From positions 1-35,315 of the forward strand of contig RPQS01000039.1 of assembly GCA_003818605.1 (NCBI GenBank): a DNA stretch of 35,315 nucleotides, in the 5' to 3' direction. The translations under genes were made by a program, and so were the position numbers. Of the stretch, positions 23,475-34,338 are shown piece after piece. The DNA is from Candidatus Zhuqueibacterota bacterium. Its GTDB lineage: Bacteria; Electryoneota; RPQS01. The notes under the pieces are model-generated. The model had not been told where the DNA came from. It saw nothing but the letters and a program-made list of their open reading frames with translations, and searched no databases. Position 1 is the first letter of the stretch; every line of letters starts with the position of its first letter.

Positions 23475-24873
23475 TCCCCAGTTTCCCACTATTCAAAGCG
23501 ACACTCCGCTGTCGCTGGATTCGCTTGTTGCGCTGGGATTTCGTTATAATCCCGCACTCCGCCAGACAACCTTTGATACACAACTGAACCGAATCGGGCG
23601 CATGAATGCCATCGGCAATTTTCTACCGACCGTTTCATTCGGTATGGGATTCTCGCAGTCGCACTATCGGAATCCGACTTTTACTAATGCCGATGGCAGC
23701 GTCTCTTCGTATCCCACGACTCCTCAGGAATTCACCGATTACCGCGTAGTATGGGGAGACACCGCCCCCGACGGCAGTCTGTCCGATCCCAAAATTGAAC
23801 CGTACACGTACACACTTCCCGGTCAGGATGTACCGGAAGGCGATAGCCGCTCTTCCAGTTGGTCCCTGTCGCTGAACGAGTCCATTTTTGAAGGCGGACG
23901 GCGGTTCTTTCTCTATCGTATGGCGAAGTCTCAGGAGGAGATCAACAACCTCTCCGTGGTGGACAAACAAAAGTCGTTGGCCAGTCAAATCGCGCAGCAG
24001 GTCATGGTGGTTCTCACTCAGGAGAAGCTGCTCGATCTGGATAAAAGACTACGCGATCAACGCAAAGATGCTTTCGATTTAGCCAAAGCTCGTTTTGACG
24101 TCGGCGCGGTGACGGAGTTGGACGTGCTGCAGGCGCAGATTGCCTTAGGCTCCGCCGAAAACACGATCACGTCCGCCCAGCGCGAACTCGAAGCGCAAAC
24201 GGAAGCTCTCAACCAGATTCTGGGCATTGATCTGAAGAGCCGTTTTCCGCTGGAAACCGCTTACAATGTCACTCCGTTCGAGTTCGAGATTGACGGCTTA
24301 GTGCAGGAAGCTTACCGATACCGCACCGATCTTCGTCTCTCGGAGCTAAGCGTAAAGCGCGCCAGGGACAACGTAAACGTCTATCGTACGGAGTACCTTC
24401 CTTCACTGTCGTTTTCATGGCAATATTCCCGCAGCCGCCAAACCGGCAAGAATGAGAATTGGACTCTTGACCCTAAAAACGAAAACACGTACTACGGTTT
24501 GAATCTGCGCTGGAATCTGTTTGACGGTTTCACACGCGAATACAATCTCCATACGCAGAAGGTTTCCCGCGACAAGGCAGTGGAAAGCGAACGGCAGATG
24601 AAGCTCAGTCTGGAAAAGTCCGTGCGCGATGCGTATTACAATTTGGAAAAAGTCTACAATCAGTTGCAGATCACCGGACGCAATCGCGAATTAGCAGAGC
24701 GCACGTTAAATCTCGAACGTGAACGCTATCGTTTGGGCGCAACTTCAGCGCTCGGTCTGCGCGATGCTCAAGTCACTTACGCGCAGGCGGAGACCGAACA
24801 TCTGCAGAAAACGCTCGAATACCAGTCTTCCGTTATTGCTCTCGAGCTGGCTGTGGGAAAAAACTTCAGATAA
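23419..24873 (+). CDS. TolC-family outer-membrane efflux protein
   Basis: A 484-residue outer-membrane channel of the OEP/TolC family. An 18-residue signal peptide (RLRVLLLGILLAGSVLA) is followed by the two repeated OEP halves: SLDSLVALGFRYNPALRQ opens the first and LVQEAYRYRTDLRLSELSV the second. Long coiled-coil helices (KARFDVGAVTELDVLQAQIAL and ERYRLGATSALGLRDAQVTY) form the periplasmic tunnel, and beta strands with aromatic residues form the barrel. It should work with a membrane-fusion protein and a pump encoded elsewhere. It starts 56 bases inside the cca gene, without a strong ribosome-binding site, and is the last gene before a strong terminator. Confidence 0.93.
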   Translation: MRLRVLLLGILLAGSVLADPQFPTIQSDTPLSLDSLVALGFRYNPALRQTTFDTQLNRIGRMNAIGNFLPTVSFGMGFSQSHYRNPTFTNADGSVSSYPTTPQEFTDYRVVWGDTAPDGSLSDPKIEPYTYTLPGQDVPEGDSRSSSWSLSLNESIFEGGRRFFLYRMAKSQEEINNLSVVDKQKSLASQIAQQVMVVLTQEKLLDLDKRLRDQRKDAFDLAKARFDVGAVTELDVLQAQIALGSAENTITSAQRELEAQTEALNQILGIDLKSRFPLETAYNVTPFEFEIDGLVQEAYRYRTDLRLSELSVKRARDNVNVYRTEYLPSLSFSWQYSRSRQTGKNENWTLDPKNENTYYGLNLRWNLFDGFTREYNLHTQKVSRDKAVESERQMKLSLEKSVRDAYYNLEKVYNQLQITGRNRELAERTLNLERERYRLGATSALGLRDAQVTYAQAETEHLQKTLEYQSSVIALELAVGKNFR

Positions 24874-24910
24874 GTTAAAACGCGGAAACGCGAATACCGG
24901 CAGGTCTTTC

Positions 24911-24939
24911 AGAGGCGAATCATATTCGCCTCTTTTTTA
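24911..24939 (+). terminator. intrinsic terminator after the tolC-like gene
   Basis: A perfect 10-bp stem AGAGGCGAAT / ATTCGCCTCT closes a 3-base CAT loop and runs directly into six T residues. It ends the TPR-cca-tolC unit 37 bases after the last stop. Confidence 0.92.
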
Positions 24940-24992
24940 TCCCGCTCGGTCTGGACCGCGAATCGGCCTAAATCCCAGCCGCACCTTAAGCC

Positions 24993-25021
24993 TTGCAATT
25001 GATAGAGGATTCATGTATTAT
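24993..25021 (+). promoter_or_regulatory. promoter of the polyprenyl synthetase-PTS operon
   Basis: TTGCAA (24993-24998), exactly 17 bases, then TATTAT (25016-25021). It lies 55 bases after the preceding terminator and about 60 bases before the TTG start codon at 25084, giving a leader of roughly 55 bases. Confidence 0.6.
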
Positions 25022-25083
25022 AAAAGTTTGAATTAGTCAATTCCAATGCGTTTAAAACACTTCACGCGAAGATTCAACTCCAT

Positions 25084-26172
25084 TTGAAACAAAGATTTCA
25101 AGAAGAAATCGAGAGGCGAATCCGGCTGGTCAAGGAATACGTGACTCAGCCCGAATACCTGAACCGCCTTGCTCCGGAAGATATGCGGGAAGCGGTGACC
25201 TGCTATTTTGAGTCGGGTGGCAAGCGATTGCGCCCCGCGGTTCTGCTCTTTTGCGTGGGAGCCGTGGGCGGTGATGAGAAGCGCGCCATCTGCGCCGCCG
25301 CCGCTACGGAAATATTTCACACATGGACGCTGGTTCACGACGATATCATTGACCGTGATCCCATTCGGCGCGGTTCTCCCACGGTTCATGAGCGGTTCCG
25401 GATCAAGCCGTCAACCCGTGAACTGTACGACAACGATGAAGCGGAAGCCCGCCATTATGGATTGTCGGTAGCGGTTCTGGCCGGCGATGTGCAGCATGGC
25501 TGGGGCATCAGTCTGATGACCGAACTAACGCGGAAATACGGCCTGAATCCCGCCGTCACCCTGATGCTTATCAATACGCTGGACACACGTGTTTTATGCA
25601 CGCTTGTGGACGGTGAAATGCTGGACGTGCAATACTCCCGCTTGCCTGTGGAACGGCTGACGTTCGAGCAAGTGGAAAACATGCTGTGGAAGAAAACCGG
25701 CGCTCTTTACGAGTTCTGTGGTGAAGCCGGAGCCTGTATCGGTTTGGATTGCCCCGATCTCAAGCATCCGATGGCTGTTGCCTTAGGCCGCTTTTGCAGC
25801 GAATGCGGAACCGCCTTTCAACTTCAGGATGATATATTGGGAATCGTCGGGAATGAGAAAACGCTGGGCAAACCGGTGGGGGGCGACATCCGCGAAGGCA
25901 AACGCACTTTAATTGTTTTACATGCGTTCCAACACGCCGACCAAACCCAGCGCAAGTTCATGTTGAAAACGCTCGGTAATCCGCAGGCAAGTGCGGAAGA
26001 CGTAGCGGAAATAAAGCTGCTGTTCACGCAGTTGGGAAGCATCGCTTATACGGCTCATTTGGCCCGGCAGCGCGTGGATCACGCGCTGCAGAATTTGGCG
26101 CAGATTCCCCCGTCTCCTTACCGCGATTTGCTGCAGGATTGGGCGGAATTCATGATCGAGCGGGAGTTCTGA
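25084..26172 (+). CDS. trans-polyprenyl diphosphate synthase
   Basis: Condenses isopentenyl diphosphate units onto an allylic primer; 362 residues. GGKRLRP (45-51) leads to the first Asp-rich motif HDDIID (Asp86, Asp87, Asp90) and RRGSPT. The second Asp-rich motif is FQLQDDILGIVG, followed by KPVGGDIREGKRT. Trp81, five residues before the first motif, is bulky and would favour a short product such as farnesyl or geranylgeranyl diphosphate (inference). A stretch of about 20 extra residues (103-124) follows the first motif. The start is a TTG without a clear ribosome-binding site. It overlaps the TGA of a 13-codon ORF beginning at 25046, which may couple translation. PTS genes follow. Confidence 0.9.
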   Translation: MKQRFQEEIERRIRLVKEYVTQPEYLNRLAPEDMREAVTCYFESGGKRLRPAVLLFCVGAVGGDEKRAICAAAATEIFHTWTLVHDDIIDRDPIRRGSPTVHERFRIKPSTRELYDNDEAEARHYGLSVAVLAGDVQHGWGISLMTELTRKYGLNPAVTLMLINTLDTRVLCTLVDGEMLDVQYSRLPVERLTFEQVENMLWKKTGALYEFCGEAGACIGLDCPDLKHPMAVALGRFCSECGTAFQLQDDILGIVGNEKTLGKPVGGDIREGKRTLIVLHAFQHADQTQRKFMLKTLGNPQASAEDVAEIKLLFTQLGSIAYTAHLARQRVDHALQNLAQIPPSPYRDLLQDWAEFMIEREF

Positions 26173-26174
26173 TC

Positions 26175-26855
26175 ATGTCCTGGATCTGGGTGGCTCTTGT
26201 CGGAGCCGTAGTCTATCTGGATACCACCGCCATCGCCCAGCTCATGATCTGTCAGCCGCTTATTGCCTGTCCTTTATGGGGAATCATCGCAGGCAGACCG
26301 GAGATCGGACTTTTTTTCGGCATCACTTTCCAACTGATTTGGCTGGGCAGTCTGCCTGTGGGCGCCTCCAAGTTTCCCGAAGGAAATGTGGGAGCGTTGA
26401 TCGCCGCGGCACTCGCGATCCGATTTACCCCTGATCCAATTTCGGGCTTCCCGTGGTTGATTTTGCTCGCGGCGGCATTAATCGGCATTGCCGCGGCATA
26501 CGCGGGATCGGAAGTAACTGCTTTAATTCGGAAATCACTGGCCCGTGTCTCCGACCGGCTGATTGCGGCGGCTGAAGCCGGACGAAGTGCGCGTTTTAAT
26601 CTGCTTTTCTTCGGCGCAATCGGCGTTCACGCCTTGGCCGGATTTTTATTGACGGCGATCTTCTATTTTACGGGTTCGTTATTGCTTGCCCGAGTGCCGC
26701 AAGAACCTTTTTTCGATTCGCTGTCGGGACTCTGGCCTGCTCTGTTGGGTGCGGGAGCCGCCGTCATCGCGCTGCGCTTTCTTCGAAAAACGAATTTGGT
26801 GTGGTTTTTAATCGCCTTGGTCTTGAGCATCGGCGGGGGATTCTTGTGGCTCTAA
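26175..26855 (+). CDS. PTS mannose/sorbose-family EIIC component
   Basis: A 227-residue integral membrane protein of the mannose-family phosphotransferase permease, predicted to form the sugar channel with EIID. Hydrophobic helices fill most of the chain, and the family signature region reads ICQPLIACPLWGIIAGRPEIG then FGITFQLIWLGSLPVGASKFPE. It is somewhat shorter than E. coli ManY. The ATG at 26175 is chosen over a TTG at 26139 because it lies just past the preceding stop and has GGGAG 8 bases upstream. It overlaps the EIID gene by 10 bases. No EIIA or EIIB gene is near, so the transporter is incomplete within this window. Confidence 0.85.
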   Translation: MSWIWVALVGAVVYLDTTAIAQLMICQPLIACPLWGIIAGRPEIGLFFGITFQLIWLGSLPVGASKFPEGNVGALIAAALAIRFTPDPISGFPWLILLAAALIGIAAAYAGSEVTALIRKSLARVSDRLIAAAEAGRSARFNLLFFGAIGVHALAGFLLTAIFYFTGSLLLARVPQEPFFDSLSGLWPALLGAGAAVIALRFLRKTNLVWFLIALVLSIGGGFLWL

Positions 26856-27601
26856 AGACCGGCGAGATCCTCCGCATCGTATGGCGTTCCCTTTTCCTGC
26901 AGGTGCCGCTCAATTATCGCACCATGCAGGGCAGCGGCTACTTGTTTGCAATCTGGCCGTGGTTGAAAAAGGGCGATAAGCGAATCAGTCGAGTCCGTGC
27001 GGCATCCGGCTATATGAACGCCCACCCGGTTACGGCAACTCTGGCCATCGGCGCGCTTCTGAAACGATTGCAAACGGACGATGCCGAGCGGGATCCGATG
27101 TCCTTCAGTCTGTGGAAGAATATGCTCTGCGGGCCGCTGGGCATGACGGGGGATTCGCTCATTTGGGATCGCTGGAAACCGCTTGTTTTTTCCCTGGGCG
27201 TTTTAGTTCTCGTGTGTTCCCCGACCATTGCAACGTGGTGGATCGTTGCTCCCGGCGTTCTGCTGATCTATAATATCCCGCTCTTCATCACGCGATTCTG
27301 GGGAATCCGCGCAGGCTACCTTCGGGGCGAACGCGTTCTCGATACATTGAACCTGCCTGCGGTGGCCGCGCTCCCCCGCAAGCTGGGTTTTATTGGTTCG
27401 CTGATCGCAGGCGCGCTTTGCGGACTCAGCTTGTTTCGCGCTGACGATAATCCTCTGCACGGAGTTCAGTTCCTCATCGCTTTTTTCGCCACCTGCATCG
27501 GCATACGAAAAAACGTACCGGTGGTCTGGGTACTGCTGGCCGCTGTGGGTCTGGCTTTACTGCTTCCTTACTTCGGATCGGAAATTATTCAAAGAAGATA
27601 G
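26846..27601 (+). CDS. PTS mannose-family EIID component
   Basis: The partner membrane subunit of EIIC; 251 residues. The N-terminal cytoplasmic half contains family-like stretches NYRTMQGSGYLFAIWPWLKK and HPVTATLAIGALLKRLQ, and the C-terminal half has three or four hydrophobic segments ending at SEIIQRR. A GTG at 26846 is preferred as start: it has a GGGGGA site 5 bases upstream and overlaps the end of the EIIC gene by 10 bases. HPr follows after 4 bases. Shorter than E. coli ManZ. The substrate is not defined by sequence; hexose is likely from the neighbouring isomerase (inference). Confidence 0.83.
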   Translation: MALKTGEILRIVWRSLFLQVPLNYRTMQGSGYLFAIWPWLKKGDKRISRVRAASGYMNAHPVTATLAIGALLKRLQTDDAERDPMSFSLWKNMLCGPLGMTGDSLIWDRWKPLVFSLGVLVLVCSPTIATWWIVAPGVLLIYNIPLFITRFWGIRAGYLRGERVLDTLNLPAVAALPRKLGFIGSLIAGALCGLSLFRADDNPLHGVQFLIAFFATCIGIRKNVPVVWVLLAAVGLALLLPYFGSEIIQRR

Positions 27602-27605
27602 TGCC

Positions 27606-27872
27606 GTGATCCAAAAAGATTTTATTCTCATGAACAAGCTGGGTCTGCACATTCGTCCCGCCGCCCAGTTTACCAAAATTGCCTCCAAATATAAGGCGGA
27701 CGTCTTTCTCGTCCGCGACGGCATGCGCGTGAATGCCAAAAGCATTATGGGAGTCATGATGTTGGCTGCCGGTCAAGGCACTCGTCTAACCATGGAATGC
27801 ATCGGTGAGGATGAGGATCAACTCTGCGCCGAGCTGCAGACACTCATAGACAATAAATTCAATGAAGAATAA
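27606..27872 (+). CDS. ptsH: HPr phosphocarrier protein
   Basis: Carries the phosphoryl group from Enzyme I to EIIA proteins. The GTG start gives an 88-residue protein in which the active His falls exactly at position 15 (KLGLHIRPAAQF) and the regulatory Ser at position 46 (NAKSIMGVMML), the canonical numbering. The Ser46 context suggests control by an HPr kinase/phosphorylase, whose gene is not in the window. It overlaps ptsI by 11 bases. Confidence 0.96.
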   Translation: MIQKDFILMNKLGLHIRPAAQFTKIASKYKADVFLVRDGMRVNAKSIMGVMMLAAGQGTRLTMECIGEDEDQLCAELQTLIDNKFNEE

Positions 27873-29649
27873 CCCTTCTCGCACGACGCCCGGCATAGAA
27901 ACCGTCCTGCGCGGCATCCCCGCATCGCCCGGCGTATCCATCGGACGCGTCCATTTGCTCATTCCGGAGCGAGTCGTGGTTGCTCCGCACAAAATCGCGC
28001 CCGCCGAAGTTCCGTCCGAACTGGAAAAATTCGATCAGGCGATTGCGGAAACCCGAACGGCTATCGAGGGTTCGCGCGAACGCGCACTGGCGATTGCCGG
28101 AATTGCCGCCGGCAAGATTTTCGATGCCCATATGATGATCTTGGAGGACGTCGTTTTTCAGGAACAAGTCCGCTCGCGCGTGGAGCATGAGCAGTTCTCT
28201 GTGGAGTATATCGTGAACGATATCCTCGGGCAAAACATCGAAATCATGCAGAAGCAGCAGGGAGAAATGTTCCGCGAACGAGCTTCCGACATCAGTGACA
28301 TCCGGCAGCGGCTGCTGCGCTTTCTGCGAGGCGAGGGAGACATGATTCCGCACAGCTTCGATGAACCCGTTATTCTCGTGGCTCCCGATCTGTCTCCTAC
28401 CGATACTTTGCATATTGACCGCCGCCACATTCAGGGCATTGCCACAGACATGGGCGGCTTAACTTCGCATACGGCCATTCTCGCGAGGTCGCTCGATATT
28501 CCCGCCGTGGTCGGTTTAGGCCAGCTCTCGGCCCGCGTGCGCGACGGCGATTCCATTATTCTCAATGGCAATTCGGGTAAAGTTATTTTGCATTCGAGCG
28601 AAGCCACCCTGCAGGAGTATCGCGGCAAACAAGAACGGTATCAAAGTTTTCAAACGGCTCTGGGAAATTTAAAGGATCTACCCGCGGCGACCACCGACGG
28701 GCATGAAATTCATCTTTGGGGCAATATCGAGCTGCCGTTTGAAGCGGAGTCCGTGCTGACCCACGGCGGCGGCGGCGTCGGATTATTCCGCAGCGAATTT
28801 CTCTTTCTGACGCGAGACACGGTGCCTTCCGAAGACGACCAATACGATACGTACGATAAGGCCGCGGAAATCATGGCGCCCCGGCCAATCGTCATTCGCA
28901 CGTTCGATCTGGGCGGCGACAAGCTGCACGGTTCGATCAACATCAAGCAAGAACGGAATCCGTTTCTCGGCTACCGGGCCATCCGGGTATCTCTTTCCAG
29001 ACGCGACCTGTTCCGTACGCAATTAAGAGCGATCTTGCGCGCGTCACGGCGCGGAAATGTGCGTGTCATGTTCCCCTTTATTTCGGGAATGGAAGAACTG
29101 CGCGAAGCGAAAATGGTTCTGGCCGAAACGGCGGCGGATCTCGAACGCGAAAGAATTCCTTATGATCTCGCTCTGCAGGTAGGGATTATGGTGGAATTGC
29201 CGTCCGCCGTGATGATTGCCGATCTGCTCGCGGCGGAATGCGATTTTCTCTCCATCGGAACCAACGATTTGATTCAATACTCTGTTGCCGCCGACCGCGG
29301 CAATGAGGCCGTGGCCGGATACTATCGCAGTTTTCATCCGGGGGTGCTGCGCATGATACAGGTCACCGTGAAAGCCGCGCATAAACTGAAAAAACCGGTG
29401 GCGATCTGCGGCGAATTCGGCGGCAATCCGGTCGCCACTCCGCTTTTAGTGGGCTTGGGTATTGATGAAATCTCCACCAACTCCACAAACATCCCGGAAA
29501 TCAAGAAAATCATCCGCACTCTTTCCTTTGATGAATGCAAAAAAATCACCGCCAAAGCCATGCGCTTCTGTACGGCGGCGGAAATCTCCGACTATCTGAC
29601 CGGCGAACTGAAAAAACGTCTGGCCGATCTGCCCATCTGGTTTTCCTGA
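27862..29649 (+). CDS. ptsI: PTS Enzyme I (phosphoenolpyruvate-protein phosphotransferase)
   Basis: Takes phosphate from phosphoenolpyruvate and passes it to HPr. The 595-residue protein begins with the HPr-binding helical domain (about 18-140), carries the phosphorylated His203 in GGLTSHTAILARS, and ends in the PEP-binding barrel with FRSEFLFL, RTFDLGGDK, NPFLGYRA, SIGTNDLIQY and active Cys516 in AICGEFGGNP. The last motif is usually GEMAGD in other Enzyme I proteins, a small departure. Translation is likely coupled to ptsH by the 11-base overlap. Confidence 0.97.
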   Translation: MKNNPSRTTPGIETVLRGIPASPGVSIGRVHLLIPERVVVAPHKIAPAEVPSELEKFDQAIAETRTAIEGSRERALAIAGIAAGKIFDAHMMILEDVVFQEQVRSRVEHEQFSVEYIVNDILGQNIEIMQKQQGEMFRERASDISDIRQRLLRFLRGEGDMIPHSFDEPVILVAPDLSPTDTLHIDRRHIQGIATDMGGLTSHTAILARSLDIPAVVGLGQLSARVRDGDSIILNGNSGKVILHSSEATLQEYRGKQERYQSFQTALGNLKDLPAATTDGHEIHLWGNIELPFEAESVLTHGGGGVGLFRSEFLFLTRDTVPSEDDQYDTYDKAAEIMAPRPIVIRTFDLGGDKLHGSINIKQERNPFLGYRAIRVSLSRRDLFRTQLRAILRASRRGNVRVMFPFISGMEELREAKMVLAETAADLERERIPYDLALQVGIMVELPSAVMIADLLAAECDFLSIGTNDLIQYSVAADRGNEAVAGYYRSFHPGVLRMIQVTVKAAHKLKKPVAICGEFGGNPVATPLLVGLGIDEISTNSTNIPEIKKIIRTLSFDECKKITAKAMRFCTAAEISDYLTGELKKRLADLPIWFS

Positions 29650-29656
29650 GCAACTT

Positions 29657-30727
29657 ATGACACTGAAGAATATTAATCTCTCTGCCGAACGCATGCGCGC
29701 GCTCGATCCCGGCAACATGCTGGGCATGACTCTGGAATTGCCCGATCAAATCCGCAAAGGCATGGATATTGGCGCGGGTTTTCTGTGTCAGCATTCCTTG
29801 GATAAGATAGACTATGTGGACTGGATGGGCTTAGGCGGCAGCGCCGTTGCCGGAGATCTTCTGCAAGCTTTCGGCTGCGTCCCCCCCGCTCTGCCTCTGC
29901 GCATAGACGTTCGCCGTCATTCGCACGACTCCACGGCGAAACGGCTGGTGTGCAGCTATTCGGGCAACACCGTGGAATCGGTCTATGCGCTGGAAAGCGT
30001 TCCGGCTTCGCAAGTGTGGTTCTCCATGAGTAGCGGAGGCAATCTTGCCTCGCTCGCTCAATCGTCAGGCATTCCGCATCTAATGATTCCCGGCGGTTAT
30101 CCGCCCCGCGCCTCCGTCGGTTTCGTCATCGGGGCCATGCTGTCCATCTTCGAAAAACGATACGGGTATCAACTGGATTCTCCTATCGAATCCATTCTCC
30201 GCAGCCTTACTGAAGATGCGGAGCAATACCGCCAATTCTCCGCGGAACAAAATCCCGCGTTGGATCTGGCCCGAAAATTAGTAGATAAAACGCCGGTCAT
30301 CTACACAACCGATCCGGCGATGTCGGCCATCGCTTTTCGGTTTCGTGCGCAGCTTGCAGAAAACAGCAAGGTCTGGTCGCATTCCGCCGATTTACCGGAG
30401 TTAGCTCACAACGAAGTGGAGGCCTTTCACTTTCTCGGGCAAGTTCTGCCGCCGCCACTGGTCATTTTCCTCGGCAAATGGAATCCGCAAGGTCAATTCA
30501 CAGATCCCCGACCGGGAATTCGCGAAATCCTCGACTCCCTCCCCGCTCAGCATATAACCCTTGATCCTGTTGCGCTTTGGGACACAGGAATCGGCAAAAT
30601 GACCGCCGGTTTACGCCTCATGCTGCTTTTAGATTCCATTAGCATCTATTTGGCGGTACTAAAAGCAATTGACCCTCTTGAAATTCCTGTTATAACAAAA
30701 CTTAAGAAACTCACCTCACACGCTTGA
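29657..30727 (+). CDS. bifunctional phosphoglucose/phosphomannose isomerase
   Basis: Interconverts glucose 6-phosphate or mannose 6-phosphate with fructose 6-phosphate. It is a 356-residue SIS-domain enzyme of the archaeal-type PGI/PMI family: GLGGSAVAGD (58-67), SYSGNTVES (100-108), the phosphate-binding PPRAS (149-153), catalytic PELAHNEVEAF (247-257), and a C-terminal lysine region DPLEIPVITKLKK. It begins 7 bases after ptsI. A mannose-family transporter would deliver mannose 6-phosphate or glucose 6-phosphate, which this enzyme would feed to glycolysis, and that supports a hexose PTS. Confidence 0.9.
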   Translation: MTLKNINLSAERMRALDPGNMLGMTLELPDQIRKGMDIGAGFLCQHSLDKIDYVDWMGLGGSAVAGDLLQAFGCVPPALPLRIDVRRHSHDSTAKRLVCSYSGNTVESVYALESVPASQVWFSMSSGGNLASLAQSSGIPHLMIPGGYPPRASVGFVIGAMLSIFEKRYGYQLDSPIESILRSLTEDAEQYRQFSAEQNPALDLARKLVDKTPVIYTTDPAMSAIAFRFRAQLAENSKVWSHSADLPELAHNEVEAFHFLGQVLPPPLVIFLGKWNPQGQFTDPRPGIREILDSLPAQHITLDPVALWDTGIGKMTAGLRLMLLLDSISIYLAVLKAIDPLEIPVITKLKKLTSHA

Positions 30728-30752
30728 TATGCTGAGGGATTTTCGTTAAGTT
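30724..30752 (+). promoter_or_regulatory. weak promoter candidate before the sugar nucleotidyltransferase
   Basis: TTGATA (30724-30729), 17 bases, then TAAGTT (30747-30752), about 50 bases before the TTG start at 30803. The -35 box overlaps the isomerase stop codon. The -10 box is poor, so read-through from the PTS operon remains likely. Confidence 0.25.
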
Positions 30753-30802
30753 TATTGCCTTGTATTTTTAGGCCTCTCAATTGCACAAGGATAAAAACTA
30801 AC

Positions 30803-31801
30803 TTGAAAGCTATTATTCCTGTTGCCGGAGTCGGTTCCCGGTTGCGGCCGCACACGTTTACAAAGCCCAAGGTTTTATTGAATGTCGCGGGACGGCCTAT
30901 TCTTGGTCATATTCTCGATCATCTTGTGGACTGCGGCGTGACGCGGCTGTCGTTAATCGTCGGTCATATGGCCGACTTGATCGAATTGTATGTACGTAAA
31001 CATTACGATGTGCCGTCGGAATTTATTATTCAGGAAGAACCGCGCGGCTTGGCGCACGCGGTCTCGCTGGGACTGGCTCCTGAAGATAAAGAAGTTTTAG
31101 TTATTCTCGGTGATACGATCTTTGAAACCGATCTGCAAAGAGTCATCGAAAGAAGCGACACGACATCGCTGGGGGTTACAACCGTAGAAGATCCGCGCCG
31201 CTTCGGAGTTGTGGAAACAACCGGAAATGGCCAGGTCACACGGCTGGTCGAGAAGCCGGATGTACCCAAATCGAATCTGGTTTTAGTCGGAATCTATATG
31301 ATTCGCAACGCTCCCCTTTTACGCGAATGCATCCAGACGCTTTTCGAACGCGAACTGACCACTCGGGGCGAGTATCAGTTGACCGATGCCCTGCAGCTAA
31401 TGATTGAAAAAGGCGAACCCGTTACGACGTTTCCCGTAACGGAATGGTTCGATTGCGGAAAGCCGGAAACGCTGCTGGCCACCAATCGGCATCTGCTCGA
31501 CCAGAAACAAAATTCCACGTATGAACCGCGCCCCGGAGCGATGATTGTTCCCCCGGTCTACATTCATCCGACGGCTGTCTTGGAACGCACTGTTGTAGGA
31601 CCTTACGCCACGGTCGGCGAAGGCGCTGTGGTTCGCGACGCGATGGTGCAGAACAGCATTTTAGGCGGCGGAGCGCACGTGGAAAACGCTCTCATCAGCG
31701 GTTCATTGGTCGGCAACAATTCCACCATCATCGGCCAGTTTCAGAAATTCAATCTCGGCGACTCGAGTGAAATCGTCGCCGGGCGGGATTTCCCGGAATA
31801 A
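30803..31801 (+). CDS. sugar-phosphate nucleotidyltransferase with left-handed beta-helix tail
   Basis: Makes a nucleotide sugar from NTP and a sugar 1-phosphate. It has the Rossmann-like core with GVGSRLRPHTFTKPKVLL (9-26), EEPRGLAHAV (78-87), LGDTIFETD (102-110), a VEKP motif (149-152) and WFDCGKPETLL. Hexapeptide repeats of the left-handed beta-helix type follow from about residue 245 (IHPTAVLERTVVGPYATVG). The base and sugar cannot be fixed: glucose-1-phosphate thymidylyl- or uridylyltransferase and mannose-1-phosphate guanylyltransferase are all possible, the last suggested by the isomerase upstream. The frame is open to a TTG at 30755, but the TTG at 30803 (332 residues) puts the nucleotide motif at the usual place and has AAGGA upstream. 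Confidence 0.88.
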   Translation: MKAIIPVAGVGSRLRPHTFTKPKVLLNVAGRPILGHILDHLVDCGVTRLSLIVGHMADLIELYVRKHYDVPSEFIIQEEPRGLAHAVSLGLAPEDKEVLVILGDTIFETDLQRVIERSDTTSLGVTTVEDPRRFGVVETTGNGQVTRLVEKPDVPKSNLVLVGIYMIRNAPLLRECIQTLFERELTTRGEYQLTDALQLMIEKGEPVTTFPVTEWFDCGKPETLLATNRHLLDQKQNSTYEPRPGAMIVPPVYIHPTAVLERTVVGPYATVGEGAVVRDAMVQNSILGGGAHVENALISGSLVGNNSTIIGQFQKFNLGDSSEIVAGRDFPE

Positions 31802-31830
31802 AGAATAATTCGTTGTCAGAATATGCAGCC

Positions 31831-31884
31831 GCGCTCCTTTTTAACGGGCGAGCGGGAGCGCAAGGCTTAGGCAGCTTGCCTTAG
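31831..31884 (+). promoter_or_regulatory. structured leader before metK
   Basis: In the 93-base gap before metK, GCGCTCC (31831-31837) pairs perfectly with GGAGCGC (31855-31861). A second hairpin, CTTAGGCA (31866-31873) with TGCCTTAG (31877-31884), has one mismatch and ends 10 bases before the ATG. The second element can also pair as AAGGC/GCCTT or CAAG/CTTG, so alternative folds exist close to the ribosome-binding region. It does not resemble the SAM riboswitch classes whose consensus I remember. Function unproven. Confidence 0.4.
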
Positions 31885-31894
31885 AAAGTAGATC

Positions 31895-34337
<2,443 letters not shown>

Positions 34338-34338
<1 letters not shown>

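Noticed and set aside
31802-31894. A known SAM-I, SAM-II or SAM/SAH riboswitch.
   Set aside because: The gap is too short for SAM-I and lacks the conserved loops I know for the other classes; I kept only a generic structured-leader call.
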